This document shows, piece after piece, positions 51,050 to 63,200 of a stretch of DNA of 64,000 bases. Positions within the stretch are counted from its first letter, which is position 1; the number at the start of each line of letters is the position of its first letter. This DNA comes from Arctopsyche grandis (lineage: Eukaryota > Arthropoda > Insecta > Trichoptera > Hydropsychidae), in contig NC_135358.1 of the NCBI RefSeq assembly GCF_051622035.1, positions 994,501 to 1,058,500 of the forward strand, in the 5' to 3' direction. Under the pieces are notes generated by a model. It searched no databases and was not told where the DNA came from. It saw nothing but the letters and a program-made list of their open reading frames with translations. Position numbers and translations under genes: made by a program.

Positions 51050-51730
51050 TATTCTTCTTTAAGCTCATAAATGGTTTCCTTGATTGTTCTGATTTACTGA
51101 ATAAGGTTAATTTCAGAATCCCAGTTCGATACCCTAGACGCGTTGCACTCTTTTCACTTGATCCTTTCAATACTAATTCCCAAAAATATTTTTATCTGCA
51201 GCGCGTTTATCGTATGTTTAACGGAGAGCTGAATGAGGTTGATCTGTTTGGTATTTCCCTACATCAATTCAGGTCTAACATCAAGAGAATCTTGACCGAT
51301 TGATTCATTTTTTCTTCTATTCTATTTTTCCAATATTTCCATTATTTTTATACTTTAGTTTAGTTATGTAATGTGCTATTTAATCATATTATAGCTTTCA
51401 TTCCTTTCCATTTCATTTGTTTATTTTGTATTTACCTTTTTCATTTGTTTTTTATATTTGTAAATTTCAATTTCTTCTTATATTCTATCTTATAACCTTT
51501 TCCAATTATTTTAATACTATAGTTTAATTATGCAATGTACTACATATTTTGTCATGCCTTTATTCTTTACTTTTTAATTTGTTTTCCTTATATTTATCTT
51601 TTTCATTTTTGTAAAAATCTATTATTGGACTCGGGTGTTACATATATTATTTATTTACTTTTTGTGTTTTTTATACCTATCTCTGTACATCCTGTCTGTT
51701 GATTTTTCAATTAATAAAATAAAAATAAAA
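51050..51730 (+). mobile_element. Family Z non-LTR retrotransposon 3' end with RT C-terminus
   Basis: A frame from about 51050 encodes a reverse-transcriptase C-terminal tail (RIPVRYPRRVALFSLDPFNT, YLQRVYRMFNGELNEVDLFG, FRSNIKRILTD, stop). It continues into the 3' UTR that is also found at 2884-3418 and ends in AAAATA repeats. Confidence 0.8.
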
Positions 51731-53009
51731 ATAAATAACAACGACGGTAAGCGTGAGTTAACCGAGGTTATGGCTTTGTAACGAAGCTCACGACTATCGA
51801 GCTTTTTAATCACGGTCTCGATTATGCTATTATGCCTGTGAGATACTTGAAAATTTCAAGAATAAGATGCAGTTTCAAAAAAATGAGTTTTCCATTCAGT
51901 TGGACCGGATTCGGTGTCGAGTTGCGTCACATACTCGCAGTTCGTGACGCAATTTTTCGGGTTCAAAATTCGTATCGGAACTTGTGAACGTACGAAACCT
52001 TGCCGTGCTTGATACGCGCCAGTGCCTCTCAAATGGGGCGAAAAAAGTGACGATGGCACGAAGGCCGCTATAGGAAATATCGTGAAAGCTGTATACGTAT
52101 GTATGTATATGTAGATAGAGGAAGTCTATGGTGAGATTTCGATACTTGGCTTCCGACATTGGAAAATTTTGCCTTTACGATTCATAAAATTATATTAGAA
52201 ATTAACTTAAAGTGCTAATACATATATCAAATTGAATAAATAAACCATTCCAACATTGATGAAAGTGAACGCTCAGTTTATATATAAATTACTATAATAA
52301 TTATTACGAGTTGTGCATGAACAGTTCTGGTTATTATATGTACAATCAATCAATTCCGTACGATTCATTTGCATTCGTTTTTAAACTATTTACTTTGCGA
52401 AATTTTCCCCCTTATTTCTTTAACATTGATAAGTGCAATTATATCGTTTGAGATCGTAATTATTAATTGTTGCAAAATGTCGATTGATAATCTTAGCCAT
52501 ATATTATATTAAAACTAAGTACATAGATAAAGTAAAAATAGATAGAATATTGCTCTACATAGTTACGGTTAATTTGATATTTAAAGCGACGATGTACTGA
52601 AATACTATTTATTTATTTTAACATTTTTAAGAGAAACTTATAGCTAATACAAAAATAATAAAATGAATAGTTATACAAGTTTCTTCAGATAGCATGAAAA
52701 ATCTGAGTAAAGTAGAATTAGCTAGGAAGGATTTATCAAATAAAAAAATACAAAAAAAAAATTATGAAAAATTCATAAGAATTATCTTAATTGATTACTT
52801 CTGCTCTATACTTTGCTACATAAAAACATTTAAAGATTATGATAAGTAATAGTATAAAGTTAAGCGAAAAGCGATTATGATAAGTAATAATATAAAGTTA
52901 AGCGAAAAGGGTTAAAAAAACGATCTGGAAAATGAGTTCTTAATTGTATATAAACTATCGTGAAATATAATTTTTTTTTTTATTTATTTACATACATATT
53001 TTCACATAC
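51731..53009. other. Intergenic
   Basis: A less AT-rich stretch at 51740-52090 has no recognised content. An imperfect direct repeat (gattatgataagtaat.. aagttaagcgaaaa) occurs twice near 52835 and 52875. No gene. Confidence 0.4.
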
Positions 53010-53460
53010 ATATATACAAATATACCAGGAAGGCTTAACAGGTAAACCCCAAATGCGCCTTCCTGGTCCACATAATTATTACATAGATACATGTAAATCT
53101 AAATATCTGACATCTATGGTCAGTATACATATATTACAAACATCGTATTAATACGATAAATAACTTTCATGTAACAATACGAATTTTATATTCGATAAAC
53201 AACCACAGAGACATCTATAGTGAGCAATATGGTGAAACCTAAGATATAACAATAACTAAAGGTTCGCAACAGAAAATTGGGAAGGAAACGCCAATTTTAC
53301 AGGAATCGTTTCAATGAAAATCAGAAAAATTGGCAAATTCTGATAAGAAACGATCGACCTTGACAAATCAAGGTCTGGCCAATAGCGAGACTTAGCGGGA
53401 ATCGAACTCGTAACATCAAGTACGAAATAATTCAACATTCACCACTAGACCACGCTGCTG
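53010..53460 (-). mobile_element. tRNA-derived SINE, copy 3 (most complete)
   Basis: On the minus strand it starts at 53460 with CAGCAGCGTGGTCTAGTGG (A-box) and, about 45 bases on, GAGTTCGATTCC (B-box), both close to tRNA consensus. The shared SINE body follows (53270-53380). The 3' end carries an 11-bp perfect hairpin, accaggaaggc (53024-53034) with gccttcctggt (53057-53067), with a loop like that of family X retrotransposons. Length is about 450 bases. Confidence 0.85.
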
Positions 53461-53520
53461 ATTATATATAAATGATTCAATTTATTTAAGATTGCTTTAA
53501 TTATCTATCTGTACATATGT

Positions 53521-54072
53521 ATAAAAGAAGTAAAGAGACGTGTGAAATAAGGATGGAGTGCATTTGAACGAATGAATGTTGTTTTTAAATCAAAAATGCC
53601 ACTCTATCTGAAGAAAAAGATCTTCGATCAATGCATTTTGCCAGCGATGACGTATGGATGTGAAACTTGGACATTGAACGCCAAGATGTTACACAAAGTT
53701 CAATTCACTCAAAGAAGTATGGAACACTCTATGCTCTGGATAACGAGGAAAGTCAGGAAGCGGAATACGTGCGTGAGAAGTATGACAAGGGAAGTGGACA
53801 TAGTAGATAGAGTACAGAGATTGAAATGGCAATGGGCGGGTCACGTGGCTAGAAGAACGGACAAAAGGTGGACAAAAGAAGTGCTATAATGGTACCCGAG
53901 AGAATGTACAGGGATAAAAGGCAGACCGCAGGGAAGATGGGTAGATGAAATTAGGAAAATGTGTGAAGTGAGATGGATGTGAGTTGCGCAAAACAGAGAC
54001 GAGTGGAAACGTGTTGGAGAGGCCTTCGTCCAAAAGTAAATAGTGAGTGGCTGTAGATGATGATGATACACA
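53521..54072 (+). mobile_element. RTE-type retrotransposon relic
   Basis: The frame encodes the C-terminus of an RTE-like reverse transcriptase: KKKIFDQCILPAMTYGCETW, QRSMEHSMLWI, RVQRLKWQWAGHVARRTDKR, then after a stop at 53887 WVDEIRKM and a DEWKRVGEAF segment. In-frame stops also occur near 53552 and 53982 and at the end. The tail is GATGATGATGATA, a simple repeat typical of RTE 3' ends. It is inactive. Confidence 0.85.
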
Positions 54073-55695
54073 CATATGTAAGGTATGTTAGGTATATTCT
54101 CAAATTAGTGCTAATTTTTATGTAGCTTCAATTTTTCTTACAAATCATGTTGTTTAAAATCATATTTTATAAAAACATTATGCGGCGCATTCTGATTATA
54201 ATATCAATTTAATATAATGTCATTTAAAAAATATATCTTGAGAATTAATTGAAAGCTATCTGCACATTCTGTTGGGTTTATAAAACGATTCATTAAAAAG
54301 GGATAATATTTTTGTCACGTTTTATAAAATAATAAATATCACACATTCCAATTTTGGCACTTTTTTTTTTTTAATATATTGAATCCCATTGATATAATTA
54401 CATAGATTATTCAATAAATCTTATATATATATAATGAAGATAATGCGTTTCATCATATTACACCTTATCGATTGATTTAATATTCCAAAGTGAAAAAAAC
54501 TTACACTGTCTGATTTGGACAGTTATTTCTGATTTTATTATAGTTTCGAAATTATTTTTAGAACCAATTTATCTAAAAAAAAAAAACAAGAAAATAAACC
54601 AACAACATTTCTGCTAATTCAAAGCAGAAATGAAAGCAAAATGAATATGAAATATACATATATATTATGATCAATTTAACCTAACTATTATAGTTATAAT
54701 ACAACTTACCAACACTGATAATTAAATATAATCGAAATATAATACAAACTAGCAAACTCTTGATGTATATTATCAACAAACATTTCACACATAACGAGAT
54801 AGAGTCCAATGAGTATAACCTTAGGTCTCTTAATAGACTTGGTCTACTTTTTTTAAGTCTACGTTTTAAGCGCTCGGTCACGGTTGCGCCTTAATTAAGG
54901 CGTTGATTTTAACAAATGGCCTTTGGTGATAAAGGAATAGTATCGACCAATCTGATTGGCAATTTTTCAACGGGTTATCAACATTTCTGCCGCAGCCTTG
55001 GTATAGTTAAAGTGCGATTTGTGTGAAATTCGCATTGCGAAACAAACGCTTAGCGGAAGGCAAAGTCGACGGGAGCTTTAACCTGTAAAAGTATGTATGT
55101 ATGTATGTACATAAGTACCTACTTACTGAATGGTTATATAGCATAAGATGGCAATCGGTACCTTGCTCTGGCTATTCTGAATTAATTGTTAAAACGACAA
55201 CGGAATCAAAGCACGACGTTGAGGAATTTGCTGGCGTGAAAGGTCTCAAAGATACCCATAAATATTTATACATACGTATATACGAGTATAATATGTATGG
55301 ATAAAAGTTACGCGAGACTGTGCAAAACGTATGCAAAAAAGCACAGGTAAACGTTAAAGATTAGAGAGATATCTAATACACATTGGAAATTTAGAATGTG
55401 CCATTTCGCAATCGAGGAAAGAGATTTCGAGCGAATTGCTGTTGCAAAAAAATTATTTGCAGAGATATGTATGTGATATAATATTTGCAAGTAATCGAGC
55501 CAAATTAATATCGGACACGATTGTCATACTGTTCGTATTAAAAAGCTAATAATATTGCAATTGTTAAAATTCGCAGTGAAAATGTAACCGAATCGATTTC
55601 CTGACATACTCTTTCAGATTATAATATTATTATTATACATACAGGAAACAAATAATATAAATATACACGTTAAAAAAATAATATTGAATAAAAGC
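54073..55695. other. Intergenic
   Basis: A 16-bp palindrome, cgccttaattaaggcg, lies near 54888 in a GC-richer patch (54880-55080). No gene recognised. Confidence 0.35.
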
Positions 55696-56303
55696 TTAAC
55701 CCTCCCTCACCGCAGTGGGGTATGCAAGTGCCCCATTTTTTACGTTTTTCGTAATAACTATGTGGTTTTCAAAGCTATACACCCTATATTTCTTGTATTC
55801 CTGGAATGAATTACAAGAAATTTATTTTAATAGATTTTGTATGATTTAGAAAAGGGGTACATCGTAAAAAAAATACATTTATACATTTCTACGTTCCAAA
55901 GTATGATTTAAAGGCGATAGCGATAAGTCATGTTTTTGACTGTTTGCTTGCATATTCTTGTTGATCGATGAATCAATGCGAGAGAAAGAGACAGCTATAT
56001 TTTCGTAAGCTATTGCTTTCGTCGCTTTTTGGCGCGTGGCTATTGAGTCATGCAGTTGCCTGTTGGCCTTACCTATGTATGTTTGCATGTCGATTTTTGT
56101 CGTTATTTTTTAATACAAAAATAGTCAAAAACATGCTGTAGGACTAAAACTTTTTATGTTGACTTATAAAATGATTAATAAAATATATATTGAACCCTTT
56201 TGTATTGAGAAAAGCTGTATTTTGATTAAAAAATACTGGGGTCTTACTCGACAACGGTTCGGGACGCTCGTTCGATCTCGACGCTCCGTCCTTCAAAGGT
56301 TAA
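55696..56303 (-). mobile_element. TTAA-flanked non-autonomous element, copy 2 (600 bp, inverted)
   Basis: Runs from CCCTCCCTCACC at 55700 to ccttcaaagg at 56299, bounded by TTAA (55696-55699 and 56300-56303). Same family as 46017-46557 but inverted. The middle differs by a block near 55955-56040. Confidence 0.8.
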
Positions 56304-57339
56304 TAATTATAATGATTTTTTCGATCGTTTTTTGCCCCAGATTCCAAATGAATCATAATTCAACGATTACTCAAAGGATTAACGTTCGCCTCGACAAAAT
56401 TAAAGGTTACACACTTTTTATAACAATAAAAAGAATGTTATACAAAGCACTACAATGTTATTATTTATTTACGATGCTTATTAAAGTATGATACAGAAAG
56501 GCGCTGCTATTAATTGTATACATACGACAAAAGCGATTGTTATACAAAATATAATGGTCAGATCACGAGTTCAACATAATATCGCTGTTTTAAATACAAA
56601 GCAATTTTGTATAATATTCTCAATATACCCACATACATACATACATATACAATATACATAAGAAAGTCACTGTGGATAATTTAAAATTAATGCAAAAAGT
56701 ACTTCATAGTCTTCCGCGACAATTTGCGGTCAGTATAAAGATACATAAAAATTCATTTCATGTAGGGATAGCTACACATATCCTGTTGGTTGAACCTTTG
56801 GACCAGTTGGCTCGAAGGTCAATTGTTTTCGATCGGAATTAAATTTATGTACTTACTACATATACATATATGTATATGTATGTATACAAGCGTCTGTCGG
56901 CGGTTGTAATTAAAATGTATGGTTAGCCAGTAATGCAATCGTGACCAAAAAAAGTGGGCCGACGGAGACAATATGGCGGCCCCAGCACTGAAAAAATGTT
57001 CTTGACAGTGGTATTTGATTGTATTTTTTTTTTAAATCGCCAAACAGGTGCTTTTTGGCTATAAATTTATATTTGACACTCTCATATTCTTTCATTATCG
57101 CATAAAACTATTACAACCACATGTGTTTGTAGGTATAACATACATAATATGTTACACATTCAATAAGTTCTCGAAATGTGTCTATTATTCTTAAACAGAA
57201 TATATTTATACATTAGACAGCAGCATGTCTAATTAATGTCGGTGGTTGGGCTTTTGCCTAGCACCGAGAAGCGCCAATTTGAAAACTCAATTGAAAAGAA
57301 TTTATTCTGAGTATATCTGAAATGCTAATGGTCAGACTT
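56304..57339. other. Intergenic
   Basis: AT-rich, TATG microsatellite near 56865-56885; nothing else recognised. Confidence 0.4.
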
Positions 57340-57445
57340 GGATATTTGTGACTCCAAGTTGATCGTTTCCTATCAGAGTTTGCCAATTTTTCTTTTCATA
57401 TTGTTGAAACGGTTCCAAAATTGTTGAAACGGTTAAATTGGCTAA
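57340..57445 (+). mobile_element. SINE body fragment, plus strand
   Basis: gactccaagttgatcgtttc, atcagagtttgccaattttt and gaaacggttcc match the minus-strand bodies of the three SINE copies. A head could begin near 57230, but no clear A or B box was seen. Confidence 0.55.
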
Positions 57446-57486
57446 AAACCATCCTACTTACTATGCCACCACTATTTGAGTATGAT

Positions 57487-58308
57487 TAAAGGTCTGTTCA
57501 TACTTAAGAGCACTGCACGGCTTCAGCGCTGCACGACTCCGTTTCAAATATGTCATTTTGTTACATTTCTATTCATATCTACCTACACGTCGCGGTCACG
57601 TCACGTTCACAGCACTTTGGCCGAGTGCAAGGCAAAATCGGCTTACTTATACATTACAGGCCATGACGATACGGCGCAATATTGCTTACATAGTATTGTC
57701 GAGTACTTACAATATGAATGCATACACGTGCATTCGTAGCTACGCGTCAGAATACAAGTCATCAAAAATTATGTATAATCGCGTTTTTGTTGGAAGAAGA
57801 AGCTTACGAAGGCAATAAAAAAGCACGGAGGCGTTTTTATGTGCATCCCATGTTAAAAAATAGAAAAACCGAAGGAGAGTTTTGGACACTGTATAAGGAG
57901 CTTGTGGATGATGGACAAAAATTTTTTAAATATTTCCGTATGAAACGATACCAATTTGAAACAATACTGGATAAAATAAAAACTCAAATCACCAAAAAAT
58001 CTACAAAATATAATGAAGCATCGTCAAAAAGTCATTGTCACTATCGATAATTGGTCCAAAATAGCAAATCGGCATACTCATGGCACGTAATTCTCGTGTA
58101 TATGTATATCCACGATGGCTAAAAATACGGATACGATACGTTGACGGATGTTGCTGTAAGGTATGAACAGGAAATGTCGGGTACTGCTGTAAGCCTGCCG
58201 TGGTGTAAACGTGACGGTTGATATGAACATACCCATACAAAATGTACCAAAGAATACTTTTCGTACGGCCGGATACCTGCTGAAGTCGGTCTGCAGAACA
58301 GACCTTAA
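57487..58308 (+). mobile_element. PIF/Harbinger element, internally deleted
   Basis: Ends AGGTCTGTTC (57490) and GAACAGACCT (to 58305) are perfect 10-bp inverted repeats; a CTTCAGC block further in also matches in inverted order. Both sides have TAA (57487-57489, 58306-58308), the usual 3-bp target for this superfamily. At 816 bp it keeps only part of the transposase. Confidence 0.75.
57718..58050 (+). pseudogene. PIF/Harbinger transposase, N-terminal part only
   Basis: Residues about 12-100 of this frame read like the N-terminal region of Harbinger/HARBI1-type transposases: RRRFYVHPMLKNRKTEGEF, LYKELVDDGQKFFKYFRM, FETILDKIKTQITKKSTKY. The frame then ends and none of the DDE catalytic core follows before the right inverted repeat. 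It is a non-functional remnant in a deletion derivative. Confidence 0.8.
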
Positions 58309-58440
58309 TGTACAATAAAATGTATGTACAGGTTTAAAATTCATATATGTATGTACATACATATGTCTCGTAACGTTCGAGTTTTTCAGTGTCTCATAAT
58401 TCAGCGACTTATATAATAAAAATGCTGCATTGTTTGTAAT

Positions 58441-58500
58441 TGGCCAGGAAGGCGCATTGGGGATTACCTGTCAGGCCTTCCTAGTATATACATACATAAG
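58441..58500 (+). mobile_element. 3' end hairpin of SINE/family X type
   Basis: ccaggaaggc (58444-58453) pairs with gccttcctag (58475-58484), 9 of 10 pairs. The loop GCATTGGGGATTACCTGTCAG is close to copy 3 of the SINE. The 5' part of the element could not be traced. Confidence 0.65.
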
Positions 58501-59292
58501 TATGAAAATAAAAAAATATGATATATTTGAAGTTAATTAAGACGAGCTTAAACTTTTTGAAACTTATTTTTATCACATATTCGTATGGTGCTATGTTATT
58601 TTTAAATTATCCTTGCATTTCTAATGAAGGAATAAGCTTAATTTAATGTCCGCGCTAACATTAAATTGGTTAGAAAAAAATGTTAGTAATAACAAGACTA
58701 TCTCATATGTTTATATGAGTCCATCAAAGAAAACTTAAAATCTAAAAACTATAGGAATGGATTAATCGTTTTTATGAGTGTCTAGAAAACATCAAATTAT
58801 ACGGTTATTGTAAATTCCTAGATTTTGTTCCCTCATGCAAAAGTTATCCAAAGCCCCCTCACCCCCCCCCCCCCCTTAACCTGATTTTTAAAATATTAGA
58901 TGAAAAAATTCAAACTGCTTGTCGATACACATTGACATAAAACTATTAGTATAATAATTCTTAAAAAAAATATTCAGCTCACCGATTTTCTCGATTAAAG
59001 GTTTGCAAAATTGTGTAATGAGTCTTATGGATACATTTCCGATTAAGAATTTTATTTCATAATGTCATCACGCGATTAATTATCCTACTTGAAACCAAAT
59101 GGCTTTTTATGGTCTGCAACGATACAAGCCAATGATTATTTGGATCTTTTCATATTCTGGGTCGTAAAATAAAGTTAAAGCAAAATAATATTATATACAT
59201 AAAAGTAATAAACTATTTAGATATTTTCGGCAATATTAAATTATATTGAGTATACCAATGTAAATATAGATTTGAACCCCCTGTTAAGCTGG
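58501..59292. other. Intergenic
   Basis: Run of C near 58863-58876; nothing else recognised. Confidence 0.4.
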
Positions 59293-60535
59293 GCTCTCAT
59301 TAAGGCTTCCAATCCCGGGATCCCGGGATCCCAGTGTTTTCTGGCACCGTGAATCTCGGTGCTGAAACTAGTCTGAATACCGGTATTACGGTGCTGGCAG
59401 AAATTTCTATAAAAACATTATTTTTACAAAAATATTATGGAAAAAACATAAAGCAATATTATATAATGAACAATGGTGGGATGAGCAATAACAGTCATAG
59501 TCCAGTTGTTTACCAACCGTTTCGACGCCGGCTTGCCGTTTCCACGAAATGGTATGAACGGCCTGTATTTTGTCGCAGATATTGTGCTCAACCGCGATGA
59601 TATTTGAAGTATATTTTAACTAATTCGAACTCAGAATCGACCACTGATCACGTTTTCGTGATCTAGAAAATATGTGTGTGTGTGTTTCTGTGTTTCTGTA
59701 TGAGTGTCTGTATGTTTATTGTGTGTCAGTGTATTTTGGGGATTTTTTGAACACTGTTCGTCCTATCGAACTGAAACTTAGTATTGGTTACTGAAATTTT
59801 TATCGATACACCGTAATTTTTTTTCAAATTGTTAAGTTGACCGGAAATGGTACCTTCCCTTTTAGGTGTTCTCTTTCTTTTTAGGTTTTTGATTTAAATT
59901 ATCTCCCAAACCACTCATCAAATCGGACTGAAGTAGAACTTTAGTCTGTGTAAGTTTTCCTACATTTGTGTTCAATTTGTATTGAAAATGCTCATAGCCG
60001 GTATGTGTGAACGTGTATGTACATATGTACATATGTATGTTCGATTATCGAATTTTGTTTTTTATACTTCTTATATTCCTCAAATTCATAGATAAAGTCG
60101 TAGGTTAGTCACATCCAAATTTTTTAGATTAATTAAATGTAATTGGAGTTTTTTTTTATATTGGGTGGATTATTTCAACTATTTGTAAAAAACAAATCAA
60201 TGAATCAAAGCGATGTTTTTTACTTTATTTTATTACATTTTCGGATGTGTTTTATTTCATCTTAGAAATTTATAGATGCGAACCGAAAATTTAAAGAATG
60301 TAGCCAAACTCTCAAAATTATTACGCCAATATGCGAGTATTTTTTGCGTGAAACATCGGGAGAGTTTGCAAAATGCAATTGAACGTTTTTGAAATATGAA
60401 AACATGCAATTGAACTTTTTTTTCTTATACATTTGAAATCCCGGTGCTAGCACCAGGATCCCGGGATCGGAAATTCCCAGCACCGCAATCCCGGTGCTGA
60501 AGTAACCTTCCGGGATTGGAAGGACTAGCTCTCAT
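59293..60535. mobile_element. hAT-like non-autonomous element with exact 8-bp target duplication
   Basis: The 8-bp duplication gctctcat lies at 59293-59300 and 60528-60535. Terminal inverted repeats contain CTTCCAATCCCGG on both sides. Next to them are GC-rich subterminal repeats of ggtgctg/cagcacc and cccgggatc. Length 1227 bp; no transposase. A dispersed repeat (59615-60130) fills the middle. Confidence 0.85.
59615..60130 (+). repeat. Dispersed repeat nested in the hAT-like element
   Basis: Related to 41675-41955. Starts near taactaattcgaactcagaa, has a (TG)n stretch and a gatcacgttttcgtgatc hairpin. Confidence 0.5.
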
Positions 60536-62790
60536 GCTTTGCATGACTTTGCTATGAGGTAGCTACGCCACTGGTTTAAATCAATGATACATAGCTCAAA
60601 CTTGAATCATATATGTACATATAATCAGTATATGTATTCTTAATGATAGGTCCAATCAAAGTCAGCTTTCAATACAATCGATACAGCGATATAAAGCAAT
60701 TTTTAATGCAAAAATTAAAATCAAAGAACAGCGATTTCTACCAGAATGATTTGAAAAGGTTTCTACCAGAATGATTTGAAAAGAAACTTATATGGAACAT
60801 ATTTTGAAAAATAAGTCACTCGGCTCAATCTGCTTTCAATGTATGTATGTATGTACATATAAGTACGTAATTGACGAGTTCACATTAAGATCGTTTGCGT
60901 AAATTCGATACGTTTCGAGTTCAAATACATCGGTCAAAACGCAACGTAACTTAAAATGTTGCCACATCGATGTTAAATAATGCAGCGACAGGTGTTTTGA
61001 AATATAACCAAAGGAAACTATCATAATTTTATATTTATATGCGTCAGTGTGCAATATAAGAAATAATATGGCCAGCAATAACTCGAACGTAATGACACAA
61101 TTAAGGACAGATAATATCAATCATTGGTTGTTTATATTTATTTTGCATTTTTTTTCCGTTTGCATAAATCTACACTGTTTCGAATAATGCAATGTAATGA
61201 AACAATTCGTTTGAAATACGTGTATTTATGGTTTTTTGTGCGGCTTTGGAGTTGATAATGTATAATCAGAATAAATGGCGCGCGATTTTGCACGCTAAAC
61301 GTTTTGTTTGGATTTTATAATCGTTTTGTGTATTTATAGATATTTCGCGCTAAATATGGAGAGTTGGTGATCGTGAGTGCACGTTTCTGGCTCGATTCTA
61401 TAAAAGCCAATGTCAAAAGTCTTTAAAAAGTAAAAATCCAACCAATAAAAATAAAAAAAACAGACAAATTTGAAATTTTCATCATGCAAATCCAATAATT
61501 GGAAAACCGATACTTTTTAAATTAAAAACAATACGATAAAATTTTTCGACTAAATAATGATGACTACTTACTATATTATTTGTACATATGCATAAGAAAA
61601 TGTAACATATTTCATATTTAACATTAATCACAAAATTACAAATTAAATTTACATGTGAAATTATTATCAAAACTTTCTTTTGTTATATTGTAAATATTAA
61701 AAAAAAACACTTTTTAGTGTGTTTATTTAAAGATCGTTGTAATATATGTATGTACGTACATACATACATTATATATGTAAACTACACGTACATATGTATA
61801 TAGAATTTTAAATTGATTAATTTTACGATATATATTGATATAAATAAATTCAGACGCATTTAAACTTTAAACGAAGCATTTAAACGAAACTTTCCACAAA
61901 AAGTACACACTAAGATCTCATGAATGCTTAAAAAAATGTGCAGAAGACAAAAACGTTATACAAAATTGATAATATTCATACAAAACGTAGTAAATCTATT
62001 GTGGGTAAATTTGTACCTTGAAATAGGGTAATTCAAAATTGAACTTTCTCTCAAATAGAAGGCGAAATCGAATACCATTGTTCGCACTTTTGTCGATAAA
62101 AACTAACAGAAGTCGTACAATTTTTATTCATAAATCGAAAAAACGATTACCAAAATGAGTGTGCAAGAAAATTTTACACTTGAAGACAATAGCCTGTTCG
62201 GAATTTGTAATTCAAGGCTCGTTTACCAGTCGAACGGTTAATTTCATTTGCGAATCTAAATTGCAATTCACGGCTGCACTTTGAGTGCAAGGGCGCTCGG
62301 TGCATTCGAACATTTAACGTTTCACTGACTTTTTCAACTCGATTGCAAGTGCATTTTTATTCAGGTGCATTCCGAAAGCGAAAGTGCGAAGGATAGACAC
62401 TATATATACAATGCACGTAGTCACACTATCTCTGCTATCATATGCGTGGAAAATATCGGGAAAATTTTTAAACTTTTCCAATCAGTTCGACATTATTTGC
62501 ATACTGTATAGTTTATTATGCATTGCACGAATATTAACATAATGTTTATTGAACAACTTAGACAGGATTTTGAAAATTTAATTAAATTTCTAGTACTTAC
62601 TTAACATTATTGAACTTTTAACACGCAATTTACGAAATAGATTTAATGGGTCTATCATTTTTTTTTGTATTAATGAAAAACATATGCATCATAACTAAGA
62701 ATACAGTAAAAAAAATTATATACTTTTAGATTTTTTAATGGCTTATTCATTAAAGCAAGAATTTAAAAAAATATATAATAATTTTTTTTA
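60536..62790. other. Intergenic
   Basis: AT-rich with small GC-richer patches near 61240-61400 and 62200-62400. No gene recognised. Confidence 0.4.
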
Positions 62791-62794
62791 ATAG

Positions 62795-62880
62795 AAAATG
62801 ATCAGTAGGTCAGTAGCTATTAAAAAATATATAAGACGCATTGTGAACATAATTTAGTAATAATAAAAACATCAAAACCG
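62795..62880 (+). mobile_element. Family Y 3' terminus fragment
   Basis: aatagaaaatgatcagtag to aataataaaaac matches the last 80 bases of the 3' UTR of the element at 37430-40174. Confidence 0.7.
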
Positions 62881-62994
62881 ATCAAACCACGTACCGATGG
62901 TACGTGGATCACATTGTTTATTTTCTTTTTCTAAACCTTGTATAGAACGACATCCCATATCAATTTTAAAAAATAAAACTGTCACTCACTATAG

Positions 62995-63200
62995 ATTTTT
63001 AAATGATTTTTATTATTACGAAATAATGTTCATAATACATATCTATTTTAATATCTACTGATCTACTGATCATTTTCTATTTTACAATTTTAATTTAATT
63101 TTGTTAGTAATCATAGTAATATATTATTCTAATGTTAATGTTCAGAATAATAGGAAAAAAATGGCTCAAAAACCTATTTACAATTCTTATTTATGTAATT
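62995..63200 (-). mobile_element. Family Y 3' UTR fragment
   Basis: Reverse complement of the same UTR, starting at gatttttaaatgatttttat and ending near caattcttattta. It faces the plus-strand fragment 115 bases to the left. Confidence 0.7.

Noticed and set aside
54888-54903. 16-bp palindrome cgccttaattaaggcg as an operator or transposon end
   Set aside because: Single occurrence, no flanking structure; probably chance.
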